DNA of 64,000 bases from G963668435 sp963668435 (GTDB taxonomy: Bacteria > Latescibacterota > Latescibacteria > Latescibacterales > Latescibacteraceae): assembly GCA_963668435.2 (NCBI GenBank), contig CAXXSC010000008.1:1488001-1552000 (forward strand). Direction: 5' to 3'. The notes beneath the pieces were generated by a model. That model did not search any database. It worked only from the letters and a program-made list of their open reading frames with translations, and had not been told where the DNA came from. Numbering within the stretch: the first letter of the stretch is position 1; every line of letters starts with the position of its first letter. Of the stretch, positions 15,281 to 24,505 are shown one piece after another. Position numbers and translations under genes: made by a program.

Positions 15281-16118
15281 CGGGCAAACCGACACGGCCA
15301 ATACTCCGCTATCACGGCGGTAAATGGCGGCTGGCACCGTGGATAATCAGTCACTTTCCACCACACCGGATATATGTAGAGCCATACGGCGGCGCGGCAT
15401 CGGTGCTACTCAGGAAAGAGCGGTCTTTCGCCGAGGTCTATAACGATCTGGACGGCGAAATCGTCAACGTGTTTCGTGTCATGCGGGACCGAAAACAGGC
15501 CGAGGAACTTATACGGCTGCTGGAGCTGACACCCTACGCGCGGGAGGAATTCGACCTGTCGTATGAGAAGTGCGAGGATCCTGTCGAACAGGCCCGGCGG
15601 ACGGTGGTGCGCTCGTTTATGGGTTTGAGTTCGTGCTCGGTGACTCGCAAGCATAAGGCGGGATTTCGGTCGAATATCAAACAACATAACACTGCTCGCG
15701 ACTGGCCAAATCACGCTGAGTTCTTACCGGTGCTAATTGAAAGATTACGCGGAGTTGTAATTGAAAACAAGCCAGCAATTGATATACTCGGTCGTTACGA
15801 GGATGAAGAGACGCTTTTTATATCGATCCACCTTATGTCCCAGAGACACGACATTCTGAAAAAGCATGCCGTGAGTACCATCACGAGATGACTCTGAATG
15901 ATCATGCGGAATTGCTTGAAAAAATACACTCGATGAAGGGCATGGTCATAATTAGCGGATTTTCTAACGACTATTATCAAACAACACTTAAAGGATGGCG
16001 CTTAGTGACACGAGAATCTTCTGGTCAGGCAGGCAAGTGTAAAGGCTCGAAAATGAACACCGAATGCTTGTGGATCAGCCCGAACGCCGTGGTGCAGGAG
16101 CGGCTATGTTTGATATAG
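15277..16118 (+). pseudogene. DNA adenine methyltransferase (D12 class), split by a frameshift
   Basis: The first frame (15277-15891) carries the N-terminal RYHGGKWRLAPWIISHFPPH and the AdoMet-site segment YVEPYGGAASV, then the helical recognition part. The catalytic DPPY motif is not in this frame. It appears one frame back after the T-run at 15815-15819, reading FYIDPPYVPETRHSEKACRE and continuing through 15888-16118 (GMVIISGF, TECLWISPNA) to a stop. One missing T (six to five) explains everything. Without it the product lacks its active site. Composition also changes at about 15700, from GC-rich to AT-rich, so the gene looks mosaic. A sequencing error is possible. Confidence 0.75.
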
Positions 16119-16169
16119 GCGAAATACTTATGGGGTATTTACGGGAAGAATAAACGAATGTGAGGAATG

Positions 16170-18545
16170 ATGGCGGGCAAAAACATCGATTTCGAACAGA
16201 TAGCACAGACAGCCCTGGGATATGCCGAGACGCTTGTCCAGGAGTGGCTGCCGGACGGCAAGCGCGAGGGGAACGAGTGGAGCGCACTCAACCCTACCCG
16301 GGCTGACGGCAAACCGGGATCGTTCAAGGTCAATATGCAGACCGGCATGTGGTCTGATTTCGCGACGGAGGACGCGGGCGGCGACCTGATCGGGCTCTAT
16401 GCCTACCTGTCTGGATGCAACCAGGGCGAAGCGGCCAAGGCAGTCGCCGAGCGATGCGGTGTGATGCTGGAAGAGCCGAAGGGGGGGCAGAAAAAAACGC
16501 GCCCCGCCTCCGGCAAGAACAAGTGGACTCCTCTATTACCGATTCCTGACGATGCCCCGCCTCCGCCGAAAGCTCATTACACGCGTGGGGCCTACAGTAA
16601 GGCGTGGGTATACCGCGATGCTCGAGGGCGGCCGCTTGGCTATGTGTGCCGCTTCGATAATCCGGACAGCAAGGGCGATAAGGTTGTGCTGCCGCTCATG
16701 TTCTGTGTCAACCAGAAGGGGCAACGGGACTGGCAGTTCCGGGCGTTCAATGATCCTCGGCCGCTCTATGGTCTCGATCGGCTGGCAGAAAAGCCGTCGG
16801 CGCCGGTACTCATCGTGGAGGGAGAGAAGTGCGCGGAAGCGGGGGCGCGATTTTTGCCGGATTGGGCCGTGGTGTCCTGGCCAGGCGGCTCGAAGGCGGT
16901 CGGGAAGGCTGATTGGGCTCCGCTGGAGGGGCGCGATATTTGCATCTGGCCCGATAATGACAAGCCGGGCGTTAAGGCGGCACTGGACATTTACGATGCG
17001 CTGTTGGAAAAAGCCTCGAGGATTATGTTTGTTACGCCGCCGCATGGCGATAAACCGAAGGGATGGGATATTGCAGACGCGATTTGCGATGGATGGAACA
17101 CCGATACGCTGTCACGGTTCATGACTTCACACGAGACTGGCAGCCTCGAGACAAATTACCGTTTGACGGACACTGGCAACGCGGAGCGCCTTATCCGGCG
17201 TTTTGGCGATAAAATACGATTTAACGCCCGACCAATGGGCAAGTGGTTTCTCTGGCAGCGCAACCGGTGGCGTGAGGATGACACGAACAAAATTTATGAA
17301 TACGTCGACCTAGTTGTCCGCGATCTCTGGCGTGATATCAGCAAATGTAGCGATCCGGATTACAAGAAAAAGATGATCAGGCATGCCATGGAACTGGAGT
17401 CGATGGGCCGTCAGCGGTCGATGATATCGAAAGCGGAAACGCTGCAGTCCATTGCGATCAGGATCGACGATCTCGACAACAACCATTTCCTGTTCAATAC
17501 GATGAACTGTACGCTCGATCTGTCCCGGGGAGATGAGGTAATTTGCCGCGCCCCCGCCCAGGCGGACTACATCACACGGCAGGCAGCCGTTGTCTATGAC
17601 AGGAAAGCCGAGTGTCCGCGGTGGCGGAAATTCCTCGAGGAGATATTCGCCGGTAATGAGGATGTTATTCCGTTTATGCAGCGTACGGTCGGGTATGCCC
17701 TGACCGGAGATGTGAGCGAGCAGAAGATGTTCTTTGCCTATGGGATGGGCGCCAACGGTAAAAGCGTCTTTTTCAACACAATGGAAATGCTGTTCGGGGA
17801 TTATTTCGGGAAGGCGCCGACCGAGATGATCGTTCAGCAGAAATTCAACCAGATCCCAACCGATGTTGCCGATCTCAAGGGAAAACGTTTCGTTGTCTGC
17901 TCGGAGGTCGAGGACAACCGCCGTCTGGCCGAGGCACGTGTCAAGGACCTTACCGGCGGCGATACAATCAAGGCGCGGCGTATGCGTGAGGACTTTTTCG
18001 ATTTCACACCGACACACAAGCTGTTCCTCTTCGGCAACCACCGTTTGAACATCCGCGGCACCGATACCGGCACCTGGCGCCGTCTCCTCGAGATCCCGTT
18101 CACTGTCACTATTCCACCTGAAAAGCGTGTTCCGATGCGGGAACTGCTCAACACCTTCAAACAGGAACTGAGCGGTATACTGAACTGGGCGCTCGATGGC
18201 TACCTGGATTATCGTGAAGGTGGAAATGTAAGTGGATTACGTGAACCGGAAGCGGTTACGCGGGCGGTCAAGGACTATCGTGAGGAAATGGATGTTATCG
18301 GGCGTTTCCTCGATGAATACACGAAAGAACTGAAATCGGCAAATACACTCGGCCAGAAGCTCTGGCAGGTCTATCACGGCTGGTGTGACGACAACGGAGA
18401 ACATGCTTTTGCGGCGAGACGTTTCTTTTCCATGCTTCGGGAGCGCGGTCTTCGTGTCGATCGTGGAAGTCAAAATAAAACATTCGTTTATGATATAGTG
18501 TTGACTGCCGATGCCGAGGCTGATTTCAACAACAAGCGACAGTAA
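16170..18545 (+). CDS. Phage primase-helicase (TOPRIM plus D5/P4 helicase)
   Basis: A 791-residue replication protein; the tandem ATGs at 16167/16170 follow GTGAGGA. The N-terminal about 110 residues resemble a primase substrate-binding domain (DGKPGSFKVNMQTGMWSDFA). At about 213-275 is a TOPRIM-like region (VLIVEGEKCAEAG, ICIWPDNDKPG). From about 340 is a D5_N region, and from about 520 a superfamily 3 helicase with Walker A GMGANGKS and a LFGNHRLNIRG sensor-like motif. It should synthesise primers and unwind the phage origin. GTTAC iterons lie directly downstream. Length fits D5/P4-type proteins. Confidence 0.88.
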   Translation: MAGKNIDFEQIAQTALGYAETLVQEWLPDGKREGNEWSALNPTRADGKPGSFKVNMQTGMWSDFATEDAGGDLIGLYAYLSGCNQGEAAKAVAERCGVMLEEPKGGQKKTRPASGKNKWTPLLPIPDDAPPPPKAHYTRGAYSKAWVYRDARGRPLGYVCRFDNPDSKGDKVVLPLMFCVNQKGQRDWQFRAFNDPRPLYGLDRLAEKPSAPVLIVEGEKCAEAGARFLPDWAVVSWPGGSKAVGKADWAPLEGRDICIWPDNDKPGVKAALDIYDALLEKASRIMFVTPPHGDKPKGWDIADAICDGWNTDTLSRFMTSHETGSLETNYRLTDTGNAERLIRRFGDKIRFNARPMGKWFLWQRNRWREDDTNKIYEYVDLVVRDLWRDISKCSDPDYKKKMIRHAMELESMGRQRSMISKAETLQSIAIRIDDLDNNHFLFNTMNCTLDLSRGDEVICRAPAQADYITRQAAVVYDRKAECPRWRKFLEEIFAGNEDVIPFMQRTVGYALTGDVSEQKMFFAYGMGANGKSVFFNTMEMLFGDYFGKAPTEMIVQQKFNQIPTDVADLKGKRFVVCSEVEDNRRLAEARVKDLTGGDTIKARRMREDFFDFTPTHKLFLFGNHRLNIRGTDTGTWRRLLEIPFTVTIPPEKRVPMRELLNTFKQELSGILNWALDGYLDYREGGNVSGLREPEAVTRAVKDYREEMDVIGRFLDEYTKELKSANTLGQKLWQVYHGWCDDNGEHAFAARRFFSMLRERGLRVDRGSQNKTFVYDIVLTADAEADFNNKRQ

Positions 18546-18756
18546 CACTGGTAACAGAACAGTTACCATAGCATGAGACACTAAAAGGCAATAATACAAT
18601 GAGTTACAACGATAGTTACCATAAGTTATCACTTAAAGCATATGACCAGAAAAGCCGCCTCCTACGCGTGAGCAATGCTAAAAAACGGTAACAACAGTAA
18701 CCATAAAGGGCTAAGTCTATGAACTGCAATGAGAAAGATAACATGCAAAAGGTAAC
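18542..18756. repeat. Putative replication origin with GTTAC iterons
   Basis: GTAAC or its complement GTTAC occurs eight times in 215 bp (18542, 18551, 18562, 18603, 18615, 18688, 18697, 18752). Several copies share the longer form GTTACCATA, in both orientations. The stretch between 18546 and 18718 is otherwise non-coding. It is placed between the primase-helicase and SSB genes, the usual position of a phage origin. Initiator binding is inferred. Confidence 0.5.
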
Positions 18757-19096
18757 TTCCGGGTTATCAACCGATGCAGTCAACCGTGTCTATCTGACCG
18801 GTGAGATCAAGGAACGCCCAACATGCAAGACTATTCCCGGGACGTTGATGCCGAAATCATTCTTTATTCTGCGAACGAAAGAGCAGCGGCTGAAAATGAG
18901 CGGCGGTATCGGAGTGGAGTCAATCGGCCACCGGGTCTATGCATATGGCAAATTGGCCGAGCGCTGCCATGACACACTTCGTGCCGGCGACCGTGTCAGG
19001 ATCGAGGGACGTCTCAAGTCGGAGTTCAAAGAACGAAAAGACGGTGTGCCCTGGTTCAAGAATTATGTTTTAGCTGAGACCGTGGAGGTTGTGTGA
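18719..19096 (+). CDS. Single-stranded DNA-binding protein
   Basis: A 125-residue OB-fold protein: NRVYLTGEIKERPTCKTIPG, FFILRTKEQ, VYAYGKLAERC and DRVRIEGRLKSEF are in the order of SSB strands 1-5. The acidic C-terminal tail of bacterial SSB is missing; the protein ends AETVEVV. It could start at 18719 or at the second Met (18743). It lies just after the origin-like iterons and before a small gene overlapping by one base. It should coat ssDNA during phage replication. Confidence 0.75.
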   Translation: MNCNEKDNMQKVTSGLSTDAVNRVYLTGEIKERPTCKTIPGTLMPKSFFILRTKEQRLKMSGGIGVESIGHRVYAYGKLAERCHDTLRAGDRVRIEGRLKSEFKERKDGVPWFKNYVLAETVEVV

Positions 19097-19404
19097 TGGG
19101 ATCCACGCCGAACATTGAGCAGTTCGACTGGGACGATTCGCAACGACAGCTACGGTCACTGCTCGCTGTCTGGCTCGAGGACAGTAACGGGATCAAGGCC
19201 AGCGCCGCGGAGCTCGAGCGGATTGTCAGCACCCCGGCGATCAGGGATATCCACATTGTGAGTCTCTACAATGACGGACGCTCCCGCGGTGAGAAAGCCG
19301 AGTTCCTGTATTACAAGCTGGGCGAGATGTTCGGTGTCGGGAGTAAGACTGTCAGATATATCGTTCAACGCTATACGCAATCACTATGCCAATCCTCACA
19401 ATAA
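19096..19404 (+). CDS. Small helical protein ending the early operon
   Basis: A 102-residue protein from ATG 19096 overlapping the SSB stop. The C-terminal half (YYKLGEMFGVGSKTVRYIVQ) looks like a helix-turn-helix, so a late-gene regulator is a reasonable guess from its position directly before the early terminator and packaging region. The N-terminus is acidic (EQFDWDDSQRQLRSLLAVWL). No family recognised. Confidence 0.5.
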   Translation: MGSTPNIEQFDWDDSQRQLRSLLAVWLEDSNGIKASAAELERIVSTPAIRDIHIVSLYNDGRSRGEKAEFLYYKLGEMFGVGSKTVRYIVQRYTQSLCQSSQ

Positions 19405-19405
19405 A

Positions 19406-19437
19406 AGGGGCTGAATTTTCCAGCCCCTCTTTCCCTT
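19406..19437 (+). terminator. Rho-independent terminator of the early operon
   Basis: An 8-bp perfect stem AGGGGCTG/CAGCCCCT with a 7-nt loop is followed by CTTTCCCTTT. It begins two bases after the last early stop codon. Confidence 0.8.
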
Positions 19438-20074
19438 TACATTATCCGTGAAGTCCGTATAATTCAGACAAGAAATTATACTTGCTCTTGATAAAAAGTA
19501 GGTTCTTTGGGGATCTTGACGTCTGCGGGTCACCGAATGGCCGTAAAGTGCCTAGTTAGTGAAAATGTTATACGAGTAAGGGGCGCGAGAACTTGAGTTG
19601 AGTGATGCTGGCGGGGGTGGTCGAAAAAGGGGCCGGGGAAGATCGGGCGCGACACAGGCATCAGGAGGGCATCCGCAACGAGCAGCGTAAATGAGTATTC
19701 GGATTGAAGAATCACAGTTCGAAAGTGGCAATAGAAACGAGCAGCGTAAAATGAATTTCGGGCAAATTGTTTGCCGATATAGATGGCACAGTAACAACAG
19801 GACAGCAAGTCGGCAGGCTTGCAAGACAGTAGGTTAGCAGATCAGAATCACAGGGACAGCAGGCTTGCAGAAACAGCGGGACAGCAGGCTTGCAGAAACA
19901 GCGGGTCGGCGGGCTTGCAGGACAGCGGGTCGGCAGATCAGGATCTGAAAAGGGTCTTTTTAGGCAGAAGACATTTTAGGTAGAGGTCAGAGGCCGGGAC
20001 TAGGATCTGAAACAGAGACCGGTTTTAACAAAAGTCAGGTTTAAACAGGGACAGCAGGACAGGGATGGACGGAG
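19438..20074. other. Non-coding early/late junction, candidate packaging (cos/pac) region
   Basis: About 640 bp without a convincing gene. The 5' part has the word ACGAGCAGCGTAAA twice (near 19677 and 19736). The 3' part (19805-20010) is built of short direct repeats: GGCTTGCA at 19816, 19862, 19887 and 19912 (last three spaced 25 bp), and a 25-bp unit repeated perfectly at 19853-19877 and 19878-19902. GATCAG/GATCTGAAA words recur around 19840-20010. It ends at the terminase small subunit start. Terminase-binding and late-promoter functions are inferences from position. Confidence 0.5.
19853..19926 (+). repeat. 25-bp tandem repeats upstream of the terminase gene
   Basis: Two perfect 25-bp copies (19853-19877, 19878-19902), beginning GGGACAGCAGGCTTGCAG, are followed by a 24-bp variant (19903-19926) and a partial fourth unit. 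Such iterons next to a Nu1-like gene are the expected form of terminase recognition (R-type) sites. Confidence 0.7.
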
Positions 20075-20698
20075 ATGCCAAAGGGCGACACGACAGCGGC
20101 GAACAGGGCGCGGGCCGAGAAGCGCGAAGGGCGCAAGGTTCAGAAGAAGGGTCTGGCCGATATTTTCGGGCGCTCGGTTTCCTGGGTGGAGGACATGATC
20201 CGGGCGGGAATGCCGGTGCATTACAAGGGCGGACCGTCGAGGCCCACGCTGATCGATACCGCACAGGCGTATGAATGGCTGCTGGCCCGGGCGAAAGATG
20301 AGGCCGAAAAGAAATACAGCGGTGGCGGCAGAGGCGGCGCTGGTGACGGAGATGACGAGGGAATCGTCAGTGATGGTGAAGCCCGGCGTCGAATCAATAT
20401 CGCGAAGGCGGAAATGGCCGAGCTCGATCTTCGAAAAGCCCGCGGTGAGGTTGTTGAAATTGCGGTCATGGAATCGGCGCTGAAAAAGGCGGTCACGACC
20501 TCACGGAAACACATCCTCGCCATACCGTCGATCGCTCCCGACCTTGCGGTAAAAAACGAGCCGGGCGAGATCCAGCAGGAACTTGAAATAGTATGTCATG
20601 AGGCGTTACATGAACTCGCAACCATCGACACAACTCGCTTTGTCACTGGCACGGTGCTTCAATCTATGGGCGCCGCCGCCGTCGCTGACAGTCAGTGA
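20075..20698 (+). CDS. Terminase small subunit (Nu1-like)
   Basis: A 207-residue protein. Residues about 22-50 form a winged helix-turn-helix of the Nu1 type (KGLADIFGRSVSWVEDMIRA). A Gly-rich linker at about 85-100 follows, then a long charged helix (RRRINIAKAEMAELDLRKAR) and a C-terminal helical domain that should contact the large subunit. It would bind the packaging site in the repeats just upstream. It overlaps the TerL start by 100 nt. Confidence 0.75.
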   Translation: MPKGDTTAANRARAEKREGRKVQKKGLADIFGRSVSWVEDMIRAGMPVHYKGGPSRPTLIDTAQAYEWLLARAKDEAEKKYSGGGRGGAGDGDDEGIVSDGEARRRINIAKAEMAELDLRKARGEVVEIAVMESALKKAVTTSRKHILAIPSIAPDLAVKNEPGEIQQELEIVCHEALHELATIDTTRFVTGTVLQSMGAAAVADSQ

Positions 20699-22424
20699 GT
20701 GGGCGGACAATGAGCGGAAACTGAGCCCCGAGTCAAGCTCGACCCCGGGCCAGTGGCGTACCTCGAAAACGCCCTATCTCAAAGAGCCGATGGACACGGT
20801 AAACGAACCGGGCATGGAAGAAATCACGATCATGAAATCCTCGCAGGTCGGCGCGACAGAGCTCATTTTGAATATCGTCGGTTACAGCATCGACCAAGAC
20901 CCGTGCCCGATGATGCTTGTCATGCCGACGATGAGCGACTGTAAGAAGTGGTCAATGGAGCGTTTCGCCCCGATGATCCGGGACACGGCATGTCTCGGAC
21001 GGAAGGTCAGCGACTCCAAAAGCCGTGACGGCAACAACTCTATTTTCCACAAAAGTTTCGACGGCGGCTACCTGGACATGAACGGATCGAACGCGCCCTC
21101 GGGCCTCGCGAGCCTTCCGATCAGGCGGGTGTTGTTCGACGAGGTCGACCGTCACGCGGAAAGCGCCGGCACGGAAGGTGATCCGATCTCACTGGCGAAA
21201 AAGAGGGCGAACACGTTCTGGAACAAGCAGTTCATTTACGTTTCCACGCCGACCGACGAGAACAGCCGTATCAAGCAGCAGTTCGACCTGTCGGACCAGC
21301 GTCATTACTATGTCCCCTGCCCTCACTGCGAAGAATTCCATCTGATGACCTGGGCCAATATCCACTGGGACACCGATGAGGACGGCACCCATCATCCTGA
21401 AACAGCGGCACATTTCTGCCCGCACTGTGGCTGCGAACAGACAGACAGCGACCTTTCCGGTATGCTCAAGAAGGGCGAGTGGCGGAAGCACAAGCCCGAG
21501 GTCAAGGGACATGCAGGATTTTTCATCAACGAACTGTTGTCACCCTGGGTGAAATTCAGCAAGATAGTAAAGGATTTCCTCGAGGCAAAAGATTATCCGA
21601 AGAAACATAAAGTCTGGGTCAATACGGCACTCGGCGAAGTCTGGGTCGAGGGCAAGAGTATCGGCAAGCTGGATGAGCTGATGGAACGGCGCGAGAACTA
21701 TGATCACGAGCTGGTGCCGGAAGGTGTGAAGATCCTCACCGCCTCGGTCGATGTCCAGGACGATCGTTTCGAGGTCGAGACAATCGGCTGGGGCAATGAT
21801 TTCGAGAGCTGGTCGATCGAGCGGAAAATTATCGCCTGCGACACCTCCCGCCCAGCCAGCTGGAAAGAGCTTTCCATACATCTCCGCAAAATCTACGATC
21901 ACGAGCTGGGCTACCGTCTCAGGATCAGGGGCACCGGAGTTGACACCGGTTTCAGGACGAAACAGGCTTACGCGTTCTGCAAGCCCCGTCTGAAACAGAA
22001 GGTGTTCGCACTCAAGGGCGACGGCGGAAACGGCAAGCCGCTGGTGGCGAAACCAACGAAAAGCAACCTGGGGAACGTGCTGCTTTTCAAGGTCGGCACC
22101 GATACGGCAAAGGATACGATCGCTGGCTATCTTCGCCAAAAGGAAGAAGGGCCCTGCTACTGCCATTTTCCGCACACCTGCGACAAGAGCTATTTCCGGC
22201 AGCTGCTTGCCGAGAAGCGCAAAAAAGTCAAGGGCAAGGCGGTCTGGGTGATGAAAAAAGAAGGCGCCCGTAACGAGACGCTCGATCTCTGGGTTTATAA
22301 CTTGGCTGTGCTGGAAATTCTCGGGATCACCGCCGAACGTCTGGCAAGGATCCACGGACCGCTCGCCGGCGGGAAGAAACGCAGCCGCAGAAAAAGCGGC
22401 ATGATAAGCAAGGGAGCCGCGTAA
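20598..22424 (+). CDS. Terminase large subunit (lambda gpA family)
   Basis: A 608-residue packaging motor. It begins within the TerS gene (ATG 20598 or 20610). SLTVSEWADNERKLSPESSS is the family hallmark. The ATPase has a gpA-type Walker A-like loop (MKSSQVGATE) and a Walker B at RRVLFDEVDR. A zinc-binding-like segment (CPHCEEFHLM and CPHCGCEQ) and the C-terminal nuclease domain with ILTASVDVQDD follow. It pumps DNA into the prohead and cuts it. Length is close to lambda gpA (641). Confidence 0.92.
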   Translation: MRRYMNSQPSTQLALSLARCFNLWAPPPSLTVSEWADNERKLSPESSSTPGQWRTSKTPYLKEPMDTVNEPGMEEITIMKSSQVGATELILNIVGYSIDQDPCPMMLVMPTMSDCKKWSMERFAPMIRDTACLGRKVSDSKSRDGNNSIFHKSFDGGYLDMNGSNAPSGLASLPIRRVLFDEVDRHAESAGTEGDPISLAKKRANTFWNKQFIYVSTPTDENSRIKQQFDLSDQRHYYVPCPHCEEFHLMTWANIHWDTDEDGTHHPETAAHFCPHCGCEQTDSDLSGMLKKGEWRKHKPEVKGHAGFFINELLSPWVKFSKIVKDFLEAKDYPKKHKVWVNTALGEVWVEGKSIGKLDELMERRENYDHELVPEGVKILTASVDVQDDRFEVETIGWGNDFESWSIERKIIACDTSRPASWKELSIHLRKIYDHELGYRLRIRGTGVDTGFRTKQAYAFCKPRLKQKVFALKGDGGNGKPLVAKPTKSNLGNVLLFKVGTDTAKDTIAGYLRQKEEGPCYCHFPHTCDKSYFRQLLAEKRKKVKGKAVWVMKKEGARNETLDLWVYNLAVLEILGITAERLARIHGPLAGGKKRSRRKSGMISKGAA

Positions 22425-22669
22425 TGGCAGACAGGATGATCGAAGGCTGGACGCTCGCCGAGGCAGAAGAGATGCTGGCCGAATACAAGGCGGCGCTGAA
22501 AGCAATCGCCGGCGGGAAGTCATATTCCATGGACGATAAGTCGCTGACACGTGCCGACGAACAGTTCATCGAACGCCAGATCAAGAAGTTTTACCGGATA
22601 GTCAGGCGGTTCCAGACGGGCCGGAAAGGCGGGATGCGGATCATGCGGGTGGTGCCGCAGGACCGGTAA
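22424..22669 (+). CDS. Small head-joining-region protein (DUF6148-like)
   Basis: An 81-residue helical protein at the lambda W position between TerL and portal. It contains EGWTLAEAEEMLAEYKAALK, then GKSYSMDDKSLTRADEQFI, the pattern of the DUF6148/gpW-like family. It overlaps the TerL stop. A role in head completion is inferred from position and size. Confidence 0.65.
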   Translation: MADRMIEGWTLAEAEEMLAEYKAALKAIAGGKSYSMDDKSLTRADEQFIERQIKKFYRIVRRFQTGRKGGMRIMRVVPQDR

Positions 22670-22747
22670 GAAAAAAGATCAAGGTTTAAGGATCAAAGAT
22701 TAAGGAATACTGACAAGAAACTGTAGAAATTGAAATGACATTGAAAC

Positions 22748-22829
22748 GGATTCCGGCTGCGCAACCGGAATCCATCGAAGAAAGAGACGGCTGTGAGGGG
22801 CCTCACCTCCCCATATGCCGTCTCTTTTT
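22748..22829 (+). terminator. Double hairpin, terminator-like, before the portal gene
   Basis: Two hairpins are stacked: GGATTCCGG/CCGGAATCC (22748-22773), and AAAGAGACGGC pairing with GCCGTCTCTTT (22781-22827) ending in T residues. A partial terminator here would lower the portal:terminase ratio or be read through by an antiterminated polymerase. The intervening sequence has no ORF. Confidence 0.55.
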
Positions 22830-22849
22830 CATTTAATAAAGGCCACGAA

Positions 22850-24505
22850 ATGAGCAATATCCTCGAAAAGACGATCAGGGCGCTGACACCGGGAGTCTAC
22901 GCAAAACGGGCAAAGGCACGGATGCAGGCGGCACGGTATGACGCCATGGCCAGCGTGATCGGGACAATCGGCAACAGCGGTCTTTCCGGATTCACCGGCG
23001 CAAAGAACGGCAGGGCCATGCAGGGCTGGCATGTCACGCACGGCCAGAGCGCCGACATGGACCTGATCAACGGCATGGAAAACCAGCGTGACCGAGTCCG
23101 TGACCTCGAGCGGAACAATCCGATCGCGCACGGAATCATCGAGACGATGGACACCAATGTGATCGGCACCGGGCTCAAGATGCAGAGCCGTATCAAGCGC
23201 CGTTTCCTCGGCATGAGCGACGAAGAGGCGGAAGTGTGGCAGGAAAATGTCGAGCGTGAGTTTCAGCTCTGGGCCGACGACGCCCGTCACTGTGACGCCG
23301 CCTCGAAACTGAATTTCGCAAGCGCCCAGATGCTGGCCTATATATCGACGCTGATCTCCGGTGATGTGTTCGTAACGCTGCCGTTCCTCGAACGTCCGGG
23401 CCTCCCCTACAATCTCAAGCTCAATTTCATCGAAGCGGACCGTGTCCGCAACCCCATGGGCAAACCGGAAACTGATAAAATCGCCGGCGGCATCGAGGTC
23501 GACGACTACGGCTCGCCGCTTTACTATTACATCACGAAAACGCACCCGGGCGGATTTTCGTTCGGTGTGAAAAACAGCTGGGAAACAGTCAGGGCTTTCG
23601 GCGAGGCAACCGGGCGGCGGAATGTCCTGCATCTCTATGAAATGAAACGTCCCGGGCAACGTCGCGGCATACCGGCCCTTGCCCCGGTGATCGAAACGCT
23701 CAAGCAGCTGGGAAGATATAGCGACGCTGAGATCATGGCGGCAGTCGTATCGGCTTTTCTGACGGTGTTCATCAAGTCGGAAAACAATGAAATGGACAAT
23801 GCCTGGGAAGATTATGACGATGACGGTGAGTTGCTTGACAGCGAGGCAAAAGAGGCCGCAGAAACAAGCGCTGATCTCAGTCTGGGGAGCGGCGCCCTCG
23901 CCCGTCTTGCACCCGGCGAAGATATCGAGACTGTGAATCCGTCGAGGCCGAACAGCAATTTCGGGCCTTTCTTCGATTCTTTCTGCCAGCAGATCGGCGC
24001 CTCGCTGGGGATCGGTTACGAGCTGGTCGTGAAGCAGTTCAGGAATTCGTATTCCGCCAGCCGCGCCGCGCTCTTGGAAGCCGGAAAGAAATTCAAGAAA
24101 AGCCGCAAATGGACGGTGGATAATTTCTGCCAGCCGGTGTTCGAGGAATGGCTGGCGGAGGCGGTGGCAAACGGCAGGATCGACGCGCCGGGATTTTTCG
24201 AAAGCTACGCTGTCCGGAAAGCCTATTCCGCGACCGAGTGGCACGGCGACGCCATGAGCCTTCTCGATCCGCTGAAAGAAACAAACGCGTTTTCGAAGCA
24301 GGTCAAGGAAGGACTGATCACCCGCTCCGCCGCAGCCGCGCAGCTGAACGGGAGCAATTTCGAAACAAACGTGATGCAACTCGCCAAGGAAAACAGGCTG
24401 ATGGAGGAAGCCGGATTCAATATCAATAACGGCACGTCAACAGCGAAGGCGGAAACTGACACCGATAAAGAGGCAGATAAACAGGATAACGAGGAGGAAA
24501 AATGA
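22850..24505 (+). CDS. Portal protein (lambda gpB family)
   Basis: A 551-residue protein from ATG 22850; the frame opens at 22793 but that lies in the terminator hairpin. Family features include MDLINGMENQRDRVRDLERN near the start and NPIAHGIIETMDTNVIGTGL. A conserved core with YYYITKTHPGG and VLHLYEMKRPGQRRGIPALA follows, and then a stem/crown region; the C-terminal tail is acidic. It forms the dodecameric DNA channel at the head vertex. ATGA overlap with the protease gene. Confidence 0.9.
   Translation: MSNILEKTIRALTPGVYAKRAKARMQAARYDAMASVIGTIGNSGLSGFTGAKNGRAMQGWHVTHGQSADMDLINGMENQRDRVRDLERNNPIAHGIIETMDTNVIGTGLKMQSRIKRRFLGMSDEEAEVWQENVEREFQLWADDARHCDAASKLNFASAQMLAYISTLISGDVFVTLPFLERPGLPYNLKLNFIEADRVRNPMGKPETDKIAGGIEVDDYGSPLYYYITKTHPGGFSFGVKNSWETVRAFGEATGRRNVLHLYEMKRPGQRRGIPALAPVIETLKQLGRYSDAEIMAAVVSAFLTVFIKSENNEMDNAWEDYDDDGELLDSEAKEAAETSADLSLGSGALARLAPGEDIETVNPSRPNSNFGPFFDSFCQQIGASLGIGYELVVKQFRNSYSASRAALLEAGKKFKKSRKWTVDNFCQPVFEEWLAEAVANGRIDAPGFFESYAVRKAYSATEWHGDAMSLLDPLKETNAFSKQVKEGLITRSAAAAQLNGSNFETNVMQLAKENRLMEEAGFNINNGTSTAKAETDTDKEADKQDNEEEK

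Noticed and set aside
15811..15830. Programmed -1 frameshift in the methylase gene
   Set aside because: A -1 shift would restore DPPY, but the zero-frame codons before the T-run (ACG CTT TTT) do not form an X-XXY-YYZ heptamer and no stimulatory hairpin is obvious. A one-base deletion is simpler.
21540..22550. 336-codon minus-strand frame opposite TerL
   Set aside because: Composition artefact of the terminase gene. No start signal or family resemblance, and it crosses two plus-strand genes.
22829..24379. Long minus-strand frame (over 500 codons) opposite the portal gene
   Set aside because: It mirrors the high GC and codon bias of the portal gene, has no domain pattern and no ribosome site. 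It is an antisense shadow.
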